Assembly: GCA_963797255.1 (NCBI GenBank) | Contig: CAWCOV010000036.1 | Span: 1 to 64,000, forward strand | Length of the DNA: 64,000 bases | Source of the DNA: JANXZS01 sp963797255 | GTDB lineage: Bacteria; Acidobacteriota; Terriglobia; Terriglobales; Acidobacteriaceae | Reading direction: 5' to 3' | Shown here: piece by piece, positions 34,443-43,600 of the stretch | How positions within the stretch are numbered: position 1 is the first letter of the stretch | Layout of the letters: each line of letters starts with the position of its first letter | Made by a program: the position numbers and the translations under genes | The notes under the pieces: generated by a model | Databases searched by the model: none | What the model was told of the DNA's origin: nothing | What the model saw: only the letters and a program-made list of their open reading frames with translations

Positions 34443-36881
34443 TCAAGCATCCGCGTGGCTCAGCGTAGTTTCACGAATCTCTTCGTCCTTTCGCACTTCG
34501 CTGATCGACTGTGGCAACGCCACCGCGAGAACATCTTCAATTCGCTTGGCGTAGTGGATCTTCACTCCCTCGATCTGTTCCGGAGTCAGGTCCTCTTCCA
34601 CGTTCTGGCGATTATCTGCCGGAAGAATTACGTCGCGTACGCCTGCCCGCTTGGCTGCGAGGAATTTCTCCTTGATGCCGCCGACCGGCAACACATTGCC
34701 GCTTAACGTAATTTCTCCGGTCATCGCGGTGAGCGGATGAATCGGCTTGTCAGTCAGCAGCGAAACCAGCGCCGTTGCCATTGTCACGCCCGCAGACGGA
34801 CCGTCTTTCGGGATCGCTCCTGCTGGCACGTGGATGTGCAGGTCTATCTCGCGGGTGAAATCTTCTTCCAACCCGAGAGACGTGGCGTTCGAGCGGACCC
34901 AGGTAAGGGCGGCCTGCATGGATTCCTGCATAACCTCGCCAATCTGGCCGGTCATTGTAAAACCGCCCTTCCCCTTCATCCTGTTCGCTTCGATGAAGAG
35001 AACGTCCCCGCCAGCGGGAGTCCACGCCAAACCGACCGCAACACCAGCCTTGCTCGTGCGCTCGGCGATCTCCGTGTCAACCCGTACCTTGATGCCACCC
35101 AGAAACTCCTGAATGATCTCCTTGCTGACTATAAGTTTTTCTGTCGAGCCTTCGGCAACGCGACGCGCCTGCTTGCGGCATATCGTGCCGATCAGTTGCT
35201 CAAGGTTACGAACGCCCGCTTCCCGCGTGTAATGCCGAACAACGTAGGACACGCTCTCCGTGGGGAATTCGATCAACTCTGCTGTGATGCCGTTCTCCTT
35301 CGTCTGCCGCGGAATGAGATAGCGGAAGGCGATGTGAACTTTCTCCTCCTCGGTATAGCCCTGCAGTTCGATGATCTCCATGCGGTCGCGCAGCGGCTCG
35401 GGAATCGGATCGAGCATGTTCGCTGTGCAGATGAAGAGCACTTTCGACAGATCGAACGGTACGTCAAGATAATTGTCCCGGAAAGTCGAGTTCTGTTCCG
35501 GATCCAACGTCTCAAGCAGTGCCGACGACGGATCTCCGCGGAAATCGCGGCCAAGCTTGTCGATCTCGTCCAGCATGAAGACAGGATCGTTCGTCTCAGC
35601 GCGACGAATCCCCTGGATAATCTGGCCAGGAAGCGCACCAATGTAAGTTCTACGATGGCCGCGGATCTCAGCTTCGTCGTGCATTCCACCCAGCGAAATG
35701 CGGGCAAATTTCCGCCCTAGAGCGCGGGCAATACTGCGCCCCAGTGAGGTCTTTCCTACTCCCGGAGGCCCGACAAAGCAAAGGATCGGGCCCTTCATAT
35801 CCGGCTTGAGACGGCGGACACTCAAATAATCCAAAATGCGATCTTTCACCTTTTTCAGGTCGTAATGGTCCTGATCGAGGATCTCTTTCGCTTTCAGAAT
35901 GTCGACCTCGCCACCGGAAGACTTAGCCCACGGAAGCAGCGCCAGCCATTCAATGTAATTTCGCGTTAAGGAATAATCGGCCGCCATCGGGGACATCCTC
36001 CCCAGGCGATTCATCTCCTTCAACGCTTCTTTCTTTACGTCCTCCGGCATGCCGGCGGACTCAATCTTCTCCTTCAGTTCATCCAGATCCTTCTGGCCCT
36101 CGTCAATTTCGCCAAGCTCTTTCTGAATGGCCTTCATCTGCTCGCGCAGATAGTAATCTCGCTGAGATTGCTGGACTTGATCCTGGACTTCTGACTGGAT
36201 CTTGTTGCGCAACTGCTGAACTTCCAGTTCTTTCGCAAGATGCTTGTTGATGCGCTCCATGCGCGCGACAATGTCTGACGTCTCCAGTAGCTCCTGTTTA
36301 TCTGTCGTCGTAAGAAAAGGCAGCGACGAAGCGATAAAGTCCACCAGTCTGCCCGGCTCGTCGATGTTGACGGCGATTGTCGAAAGCTCATCAGACAACG
36401 TAGGAGAAACGGTGACGATCTGCTGGAATTGAGATACTACGTTACGCTGCAGAGCCTCAAGCTCAGCGTTTTTTGCAGGCTCCTCCACCGCAACGGGCTC
36501 AACGCTCGCCGTCATGAACGGCTCTAGTTGTGCGAACTGGCCCAGCTTTACTCGCTCAGCGCCCTCAGTGAACACAAAGAGGCTCTGATTCGGCATCTTG
36601 ACCACTTTGTGGACCGTCGCAAGCGTGCCGTAGCTGTAGAGATCCTCAGGCCCCGGAGAATCCAGTCGCGCCTCGCGCTGCGCTACAACAACAATGGTCT
36701 TTTCTTCTCCCAGGGACTGGATCAGCTGAATCGAGCTCTCTCGGCCGACGGTGAGGGGGAGAACTGCATGGGGAAACAATACAGTGTCTCTAACAGGCAA
36801 GATTGGCAGGGTTCTAGCTGCGGTGTTCTCGCGCTGTTTGGGATCGCTCGGTTGAATAACACTTAAGAAATCGCTAGCCAT
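34443..36881 (-). CDS. lon: ATP-dependent protease Lon
   Basis: 812 residues: N-terminal substrate domain (LPILPVRDTVLFPHAVLPLTVGR), coiled-coil middle, AAA+ module with GPPGVGKTSLGRSIA and FMLDEIDKLG, and the Ser-Lys protease domain with PKDGPSAGVTMA and the catalytic Lys downstream in GIKEKFLAA. It degrades misfolded and regulatory proteins. I prefer the ATG at 36881 (MASDFL), which has AGAAGG six bases upstream; an ATG two codons earlier lies directly against that site. No HrcA (CIRCE) or clear heat-shock promoter is visible upstream. Confidence 0.96.
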   Translation of the reverse strand: MASDFLSVIQPSDPKQRENTAARTLPILPVRDTVLFPHAVLPLTVGRESSIQLIQSLGEEKTIVVVAQREARLDSPGPEDLYSYGTLATVHKVVKMPNQSLFVFTEGAERVKLGQFAQLEPFMTASVEPVAVEEPAKNAELEALQRNVVSQFQQIVTVSPTLSDELSTIAVNIDEPGRLVDFIASSLPFLTTTDKQELLETSDIVARMERINKHLAKELEVQQLRNKIQSEVQDQVQQSQRDYYLREQMKAIQKELGEIDEGQKDLDELKEKIESAGMPEDVKKEALKEMNRLGRMSPMAADYSLTRNYIEWLALLPWAKSSGGEVDILKAKEILDQDHYDLKKVKDRILDYLSVRRLKPDMKGPILCFVGPPGVGKTSLGRSIARALGRKFARISLGGMHDEAEIRGHRRTYIGALPGQIIQGIRRAETNDPVFMLDEIDKLGRDFRGDPSSALLETLDPEQNSTFRDNYLDVPFDLSKVLFICTANMLDPIPEPLRDRMEIIELQGYTEEEKVHIAFRYLIPRQTKENGITAELIEFPTESVSYVVRHYTREAGVRNLEQLIGTICRKQARRVAEGSTEKLIVSKEIIQEFLGGIKVRVDTEIAERTSKAGVAVGLAWTPAGGDVLFIEANRMKGKGGFTMTGQIGEVMQESMQAALTWVRSNATSLGLEEDFTREIDLHIHVPAGAIPKDGPSAGVTMATALVSLLTDKPIHPLTAMTGEITLSGNVLPVGGIKEKFLAAKRAGVRDVILPADNRQNVEEDLTPEQIEGVKIHYAKRIEDVLAVALPQSISEVRKDEEIRETTLSHADA

Positions 36882-37245
36882 GAGCATCCTTCTATCAAAT
36901 AATTAGCTATTAGACGCCGCAGATAATAAAAGGGTGCAATTCGTCTGCTTCTCGCCACCCTCAGAGAATTACGCATTTGCAATCAATAGGTTAGATATAT
37001 TCGGCCCGAGCCTATCTATCTTTTGCGTGCCACAAGTCGGTGTTTCGCTCGACAGTGCGCCGAAAACTAACCCCTGATCCCCTCGATTCGTCGTTGCCCG
37101 GAAAGACTCCCGTTTCGATCGCCTAAATCAGATGCACAGGATGATACCGCCGTTGAGCGTAGAGCGCATCCGGATTGTGGAAAGGGAGATTTTGAGGATG
37201 AAACACATTCAGAAGGAAGGATTCCGATGGGCTGTTCCGGATAGG
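36882..37245. other. Non-coding region between pheA and lon
   Basis: About 360 bases of lower GC. I see no gene, RNA or repeat. It must contain the lon promoter on the minus strand. TTGCAC/TATTAT-like words near 36930-36950 are not well spaced, so I do not call a promoter. Confidence 0.5.
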
Positions 37246-38070
37246 TCAGGCGGGACGCTCGGCGTGAACGTAAAAGCCCAACTCCTTAACCATGGAACAA
37301 TATCGCAGCAATTCCTCGATGGGGACCTTTGCTCCCGCTGGTGACGAGACTTGGTAATCCACGTAGAAGACATATTGCCAAGGCTGTCCAGGAACGGGAC
37401 GAGATTCAATCTTGGTCAGGTTCGTTCCATGGTCCGCGAAGATTTGCAGCGCCTTGACCAAAGTGCCGGGAAGGTTTTCAACCGTGAACGCAATGCTGAC
37501 TTTGTTTGCATGCGTATTCTGCGGAACGAGTGAAGTACGCCGGATATAGATGAAGCGTGTGAAGTTTTGGGCATTGTCTTCGATGTCCGCAGCTAAAACG
37601 GTCGCTCCGTAATAATCGGCGGCAGCCTGACTGGCCACCGCAGCAGCATGTACGTCGCCCCGCAACATAATCTGCTTCACGCTACCTGCGGTGTCGTAGT
37701 AAGGCATTACTTCGAAGTTCTTATGCGCTTCAAGAAATCTTCTACATTGCGCTAACGCGACCGGGTGAGAAGACACTCTTGAAATCTCTTCGATCGAACT
37801 ACCGGGAACGGCAATCAAGTTATGGTGAATGCGCAGGAGTGATTCACGCTCGATAGCAACATCATGATGCAAAAGCAAGTCATAGTGTTCCACCACGGGG
37901 CCGGCTAGGCTGTTCTCGATGGGAATAGCAGCTGCATCAACACTTCCTTCGATCACGCGTCGAAACACATCCGAGGAGAGAGCACATGGAAAAATGGTTG
38001 CCTCTGGTTCCATCTTTAACGCAGCTTCGTGGCTGAATGAACCCGGTTCTCCTTGAATCGCAATTTTCAT
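37246..38070 (-). CDS. pheA: Prephenate dehydratase
   Basis: 274 residues, the stand-alone form without chorismate mutase. The catalytic domain begins IAIQGEPGSFSHEAAL and holds IPIENSLAGPV and the TRF motif in NFTRF. The ACT domain (SIAFTVENLPGTLVKALQIF, then ESRP) binds phenylalanine for feedback inhibition. It converts prephenate to phenylpyruvate. Single gene with no obvious operon partner. Confidence 0.94.
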   Translation of the reverse strand: MKIAIQGEPGSFSHEAALKMEPEATIFPCALSSDVFRRVIEGSVDAAAIPIENSLAGPVVEHYDLLLHHDVAIERESLLRIHHNLIAVPGSSIEEISRVSSHPVALAQCRRFLEAHKNFEVMPYYDTAGSVKQIMLRGDVHAAAVASQAAADYYGATVLAADIEDNAQNFTRFIYIRRTSLVPQNTHANKVSIAFTVENLPGTLVKALQIFADHGTNLTKIESRPVPGQPWQYVFYVDYQVSSPAGAKVPIEELLRYCSMVKELGFYVHAERPA

Positions 38071-38172
38071 TTTTGTGTGCTCTTAGCAAATTTCGTGGAC
38101 GCGGCAACCTAAGAGGGCCTAGTGCGCACCTTATCACACCGTAGCCCGTAACTACGGAGGGAGAAACGAGAA

Positions 38173-38325
38173 ATGCTCTGGACGATATTTGTAATTTTGT
38201 TAGTCCTCTGGCTGGTGGGGTTTATCGGTTTTCACGCGGTTGGCGCATACATCCACATTCTGCTGCTCATCGCGCTGGTCGTGCTCCTCATCCAGCTAAT
38301 CAGTGGCCGCAGACCTGTTGTTTAA
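38173..38325 (+). CDS. 50-residue membrane protein, Lmo0937/DUF5670-like
   Basis: Almost entirely hydrophobic, two short transmembrane segments (LWTIFVILLVLWLVGFIGF and HILLLIALVVLLIQLI) followed by SGRRPVV. Length and pattern match small proteins typically seen beside CsbD and other stress genes, as here (CsbD follows after 55 bases). GGAGG at 38156-38160 lies 12 bases before the ATG, rather far; a nearer GAG is the alternative. Function unknown. Confidence 0.75.
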   Translation: MLWTIFVILLVLWLVGFIGFHAVGAYIHILLLIALVVLLIQLISGRRPVV

Positions 38326-38380
38326 CGCAATAGAGTTCTGCCTAGTCGAATGCATCGAATGTTGTACAAGGGAGTAAAAC

Positions 38381-38677
38381 ATGAACAAGGATCAAGTGAG
38401 TGGCAAGGTTGAACAAGTAACCGGTAAGGTCAAGGAAAAGGTTGGCGAAGCGGTGGGCAACCAGGGATTGGCGAACCAAGGCGTCGCGGACCAGGTAAAG
38501 GGCGCGGCGAAAGAAACCTGGGGCAACGCGAAAGATGCAGCAAACACCGTTGAAGATCGTCATCGCCGCGAAGCAGAGGAAAAGGCCACGGTCGCTCGGG
38601 AAAATATCGTGGACTCGGTAAACAACACGAAGAACCGAATCAAGGACGGATTGGACGATAAGGCTCGTTCCGCATAA
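38381..38677 (+). CDS. CsbD-family stress protein
   Basis: 98 residues, hydrophilic and Lys/Glu/Ala-rich. The first ~60 residues (MNKDQVSGKVEQVTGKVKEK and DQVKGAAKETWGNAKDA) match CsbD, a general-stress protein of unknown mechanism. AAGGGAG six bases before the ATG is a strong ribosome site. It is probably co-transcribed with the preceding small membrane protein and ends at a terminator. Confidence 0.88.
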   Translation: MNKDQVSGKVEQVTGKVKEKVGEAVGNQGLANQGVADQVKGAAKETWGNAKDAANTVEDRHRREAEEKATVARENIVDSVNNTKNRIKDGLDDKARSA

Positions 38678-38699
38678 TCGCTGGTAAATGTGAATGTCC

Positions 38700-38736
38700 A
38701 GAAAGGCCTTGTGCACATGCATGAGGCCTTTTCTGT
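38700..38736. terminator. Intrinsic terminator between csbD and ubiA-like gene
   Basis: AAAGGCCT (38702-38709) pairs with AGGCCTTT (38724-38731) around a 14-base loop, followed by TCTGTTTTC. Convergent genes flank it, so it may serve both. Confidence 0.75.
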
Positions 38737-38740
38737 TTTC

Positions 38741-39604
38741 TTAAGTGCGCCACAACAAATCGGCGGCGACGGAAAGAAAGAAGATCACAGAAATGATTCC
38801 ATTCAGAGTGAAGAACGCTGCATTCATTCTACGTAGATCCCGCGGAGAGATGATGAGGTGCTCGTAGACCAGAAGTATTCCTACCACCACAAGTCCGGCC
38901 TTCGCCACCCAGCCCAATGAGAAGACATGAATAAGCCACATCAGCAAAGCGATCATGATAATGTGCATTGTGCGTGCGATCCAGAATGCGCCGACAACGC
39001 CCCATGACTGAGGGATGCTGTTTAAGCCATTGACGACGTCGTGCTCCCGATCCTGGCAAGCATAGAGAACATCGAATCCCGCGACCCAGAACAGCACCGC
39101 TGTAGTCAAAATCAAGATGCGAGGGTCAAAGGATCCAGATACACCCACCCATGCTGCGGCCGGGGCAACGCCCAGTGCCAGGCCAAGAAACAAATGGGAC
39201 CATCTCGTGAATCGTTTCGTGAACGAATAGAAGAGGACGATGAACAGTGCGACCGGAGAAAGTAATAAAGTCATCCGGTTCAGCTGTGACGATGCAAGCA
39301 GGAAAATAACAATCATTGCCGCGGTAAACATCGCGACAAACTTACGGTCCAGAAGTCCGGCGGGGATCGCCCTCCCCGCGGTTCGCGGATTGGCGGCATC
39401 AAGGTCGGCATCTGCCCAGCGGTTGAAAGCCATTGCAGCGGAGCGGGCCGTTATCATGCAAATGACAATCCAGATAATCGTGCTTACCCGAGGCATTCCG
39501 TGCGCCGCCAGCATAGCGCCGGTTAAGGCAAATGGTAGCGCAAAAATGGAGTGCTCCCACTTGATCATCTCCAGCGTAACGCCGATGTTGCGAAAAACTG
39601 ACAT
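38741..39604 (-). CDS. UbiA-family polyprenyltransferase, probably MqnP
   Basis: 287 residues with about eight membrane helices. Both Asp-rich motifs are present: NRWADADLD (first) and CQDREHD (second). WEHSIFALPFALTGAMLAA and ARSAAMAFNR resemble the UbiA-like enzyme of the futalosine menaquinone pathway (MqnP) more than E. coli UbiA. It would attach a polyprenyl chain to an aromatic acid. No other quinone genes are nearby to settle the substrate. Confidence 0.8.
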   Translation of the reverse strand: MSVFRNIGVTLEMIKWEHSIFALPFALTGAMLAAHGMPRVSTIIWIVICMITARSAAMAFNRWADADLDAANPRTAGRAIPAGLLDRKFVAMFTAAMIVIFLLASSQLNRMTLLLSPVALFIVLFYSFTKRFTRWSHLFLGLALGVAPAAAWVGVSGSFDPRILILTTAVLFWVAGFDVLYACQDREHDVVNGLNSIPQSWGVVGAFWIARTMHIIMIALLMWLIHVFSLGWVAKAGLVVVGILLVYEHLIISPRDLRRMNAAFFTLNGIISVIFFLSVAADLLWRT

Positions 39605-39679
39605 TCAATGAACTCCAGACAGTAGTTTAATCAGTTCGTCAAATACCGGCAAAACCTCGCCACTTAATCTACGCTGGAC

Positions 39680-39715
39680 AAAAAAAGCCTTCATCTTCTT
39701 AATGAGGTGAAGGCT
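39680..39715 (-). terminator. Intrinsic terminator after the BON gene
   Basis: On the minus strand AGCCTTCA (39715-39708) and TGAAGGCT (39693-39686) form an 8-base stem with a 14-base loop, followed by a run of T (39686-39680). Confidence 0.8.
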
Positions 39716-39737
39716 CACAATTCTATTTCCGCGCGGA

Positions 39738-40541
39738 TTAGTTTTTCTTTTTTTCGTTCGGCTGGTTCGCTACCACAAGATTGTTCGTCACTTTGAACAC
39801 TCCAGGGACCCCATTGGCACGAATGTTCGCGGTATCTTTGTCAGCCTGGGTATCGACCACACCCCATAACTCCACATTCCCACCGTTCACGGCGATACGG
39901 ATCGGCTTGGCGGGATCGATCGAATACTTATTCAATGAAGGATAGCCATAGACCGCGCGCGCCACTTCCATTCTAAGCTGGTCATCCATGGGCGAGGGCG
40001 GCAGCACATTGACGTCATCCACTACATCCTTGACGCCCGGATAGTTACTCACGAGAGAGACCGCAGAGTCCTTGTCGGTGGGCGTCCGCGCACTACCACT
40101 GAGCGTCACCACCCCATTCTGCACGCTCAACTTGATTGCATTGAAAACATTCCCGTATCCCACGCGGTCATAAGCGAGCTTCTTTGCCAGCGCCTGGCCT
40201 AGCTCCTGATCAGACACTTCCTTGCCGCCAACTTCAATCTGGTTGCGCACTGCGAGTACATTCTTCACGCGGTGTGCCTTCTTATCGGCATCTTCCTTCT
40301 TTTGATAGACGTCGACAGTACCAGAGAGTGTGATCACCCCATTGTCGACCGAGGCTTTTACGCCACTAAATCGCGAGTTACTAAGCTGCTTGTTTATGTC
40401 TGTCTGGATCTGGCTGTCATTCTGACCGTTGGCAGATGTCATCTTGTCTTGAGGCATCGCCAAAGCTGGACCGGAAACAAGGCTTAGAGCGACTGTAAGA
40501 AGTAGGAGCCTTATCGTAATTCCTACGTTAGCGTTGCTCAT
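39738..40541 (-). CDS. Periplasmic triple BON-domain protein
   Basis: 267 residues. Signal peptide (LLLLTVALSLVSGPALA) then three BON domains, each with a GVITLSG, GVVTLSG or GNVELWG strand: about 55-120, 125-190 and 195-260. BON domains (OsmY and secretin-type proteins) bind phospholipid membranes and are linked to osmotic protection. The ATG at 40541 begins the signal peptide; a longer frame to 40580 adds residues that would spoil it. Confidence 0.87.
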   Translation of the reverse strand: MSNANVGITIRLLLLTVALSLVSGPALAMPQDKMTSANGQNDSQIQTDINKQLSNSRFSGVKASVDNGVITLSGTVDVYQKKEDADKKAHRVKNVLAVRNQIEVGGKEVSDQELGQALAKKLAYDRVGYGNVFNAIKLSVQNGVVTLSGSARTPTDKDSAVSLVSNYPGVKDVVDDVNVLPPSPMDDQLRMEVARAVYGYPSLNKYSIDPAKPIRIAVNGGNVELWGVVDTQADKDTANIRANGVPGVFKVTNNLVVANQPNEKKKN

Positions 40542-40662
40542 TCCCCACCTGATTCCAAAGTATTTAATAGTTAGGGCCATTCTCCACTAAGTGCCCTGCT
40601 TATAAAGACTGGAGTGTAAGCGAAATGGATGCTAGCGTGGGCGAAAAAGCCGTGGCTTTGAT

Positions 40663-43600
40663 TTAGCGATATCGACGGTGGACTTTGAGAACCATGCTGA
40701 AGACGCCGTTCTCATCGCGAACCGCAACTACGGAAACGTTGCGTGTGATATCCACCTGGGCCTGGATCAACTGCTGAGCCGTACTGTTCACGTTCGTCGC
40801 ATAGGTCAACGTCACGTTACGGGATACTTGCTGTTCCACTGTGATCCGGGCAGTTGAATTTCCAAGAGAACCAACGAACGTCGGGTCGATCTTTACGCTG
40901 CCTACTCCGAATAGCTTCTGCACCCGATTACTTACCGTAGCGTTTAGAGCCCCGCCCAGCAGAGCATTGGTAGTCGAGTTAGTACCCTGATTTTGTTGCT
41001 GCTGCGTGTACATGTTTTGCTCTTCCTGCGTTCTTCCCAGGGCAAGCAGAGCAATTACATCCTGCTGCGGCAGAGGCGGCTCTGAACGGTAAGTGACATT
41101 GAGCTTATTCGCAGTTCCGTGAAGTCCTATCGTGATGTCATAGCTCTCAACTCGGGCCGTTGCGTCCAAATCGATAGTTGGATCAATACGAACTGGGTTC
41201 GTAAAGAATATGTCTCCGTGTTGCAACTGGTATTTTGTCCCCGCAAAGTTCGCGCTTCCCTCTGTCACATTCACACGGCCTAGTACCGATGGCGATGCAA
41301 CAGTTCCGCGAACGCGCAGGTCAACGTCACCTGCGAGCTTGGCGAAGCTATTCTGAAAATTCAGCGAGGGTGCAGAAGTAATGTGAATATCCAGTCGAAC
41401 GTGGTTCGAGGGGGAGTTAGGATCAATAGGTGGTGCTACGGTCTGCGCTGAACCGGTCAGCCCCGAGATATCGAGATTGGGGTTAATTGCGAATCTCGTA
41501 ATTAATACGTTTCCGCTGAGAACTAGATTTTTCTGTGTACCCTGCAGCCGGAGCGTCGCATCGGCCATAGAACTGACGCCGGCGGGATAACGAATACGAA
41601 TGTTCTTTCCAGTCGCAGTTAGATCTCCGTAGAGTCCCCGGTCATAAGTAATATAGCCGCCGAGCTTCAACTGACCGCCACCAGTTTGTGCTGTGAGGGA
41701 CTTCACGTCCAACCGATTCTGGTTGAATTGCAGCGTACCGTTAATCTGGCTCAGCCCATTCGGAACGTCCTGCAGCGCCATAGAAGCGTTCGAAAATTGC
41801 ACCTGTCCTGCAAGATCAGGTTGCTCGATCGTCCCCCGCGCATCCATGGAAATGGTTACACTACCCGACGAAGTAATGTCGGGATCCAGGGTTTGCGCAA
41901 GTTTGAGATTAACTTCTCCCTGGGCATGGAGATTTAACTCCCGTGTCCCAACAATATTCACGGTTCCCTGCGCACGCATGTTTGTGTTTTCACCCGTGAT
42001 ATGGAGCGGATCCAATTGCAGCACCCCGTTCCGCAAGGACGCATGCAGCGGCCCATCACTTTGCAACGGCAGTCCCGCCAGGGACACAGCGAACTGACTA
42101 ATACTCGCTTCTCCATTTAGCTGCTTAGGCTGTTTCAATGGTCCACTTACTACCATCTCCCCTTCTATGGACGAGTGCGCGGTGAGCCCCTCAACACCGG
42201 TGAGTTTGAGCATAGGGTCGATATCAAATTCGGAAAATGTCAGCTTCGCCTGCGATATGTAGTCCCCGTGCAACTCTGTCTGACCAGAAATATGGAGGCG
42301 AGCGCCTGATAACACCGAATCCGTTGTATAGAACAAAGAACCGCGCTCGGAGTGTGCATCCGCAACCACGTTACCGAGCTTTTGTTCGCCTAACGTCAGG
42401 TCATCGAGTCTAGCCTTTGCGTGCACTGAGGGGTTGTTTAAATCGCCCGAAGCATGGGCATCGAATTCCAAATTTCCACCTATTGCGAATTTCCTGCCTT
42501 GGAGACGGCGCAAATGGGCGAGATCAAAACTTCTTCCCTGCGCATTCGCTCGGAATTTCTTCGATTCAGTGTTATAAGCTCCATCCGCATCGATTCGGCC
42601 GCCATTTTGTAACAGCGACAGCCTGGTGATCGCTAACTCGCGTCCTGCGAACCGCAAGTCCGCATTCACCGAACGATAAGGCTCGCCATAAATTTCGCCG
42701 CCTTTCGCCGACACATTTCCGCCGCCGGAAAGATTGTTCAAGTTGCCGCCGGCATGAAGGTTCAGGCTAAGAATTCCAGTTACAGGTACCTGCTGTTCGC
42801 CAGCGATGGCGAGGAGATCGGCGACTTCCGCATTTTGGATTGTGACGGTGGCGTCAATTCCTGAGTGCTCATCGAAGTCTGCCTCGCGCGGATTAATCCT
42901 GTGAGGTCGAATGGCTCCGGATGCGTGCACCACTGTGCTTCCTCGGGTGATTGTTGCGTCGTGAATTGAAATTTCTGCAAGTGAGTACTGTCCGGATGCA
43001 TCGAGCTTGTCCCACTCAATCCTGCGTTCACGAACTGCCAGTGTTCCAACTTCCTGTGCCGTCATCTTTCCGGATGGCGCTACCGAGGGGGTAGTTGAAG
43101 CCGAATTTTGTGCCGGGATTAGGGTAGTAAAATTCGTCGCTGTCAATTTCCCCGTTACCGTCGGTTGATAGATGGTCCCCGTCAATTGACCGTGAAACTC
43201 GGCTTCACCGTGAAGCTCAAGCGGAAGCGCCTGTACTCCCTTCTTACCGTTTGCTACAACTCCAAGTGCGCTCAGAGTGCGGTCAAACTCCGCAAGGTCG
43301 TGAACGATTACATCGCCCTGGATGGCCGACGGGCGATTGTCTGGGTATACGCCCAGATCACCATGAACACTTATGGTGGTGCCCGGGCTCTTTGCTTCAA
43401 GAGAGCGAATCAGGACAGTGCCGCGTCGTTGAAAATACTCCGCGTCCAATTCTCCGCTTAGAGGAGCCTCGCCTGTTGCATTGGCAGGGGAAGCCAGCGA
43501 AACCTTGGTATCCAGCGTCAAATCGTCTAGAGATCCGAGCCAGTTGACGTTGACCAATCCTGAGGCTGCTGTGTCAAAGCCGATATCCTGAAAGTCGCGG

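Noticed and set aside
34737..35720. 327-codon plus-strand frame opposite lon
   Set aside because: Lies wholly within the conserved AAA+/protease region of lon; composition is that of a shadow frame.
36882..37245. Heat-shock (CIRCE or sigma-32-like) control of lon
   Set aside because: Looked for TTAGCACTC-N9-GAGTGCTAA and CTTGAA/CCCAT-type elements; none seen.
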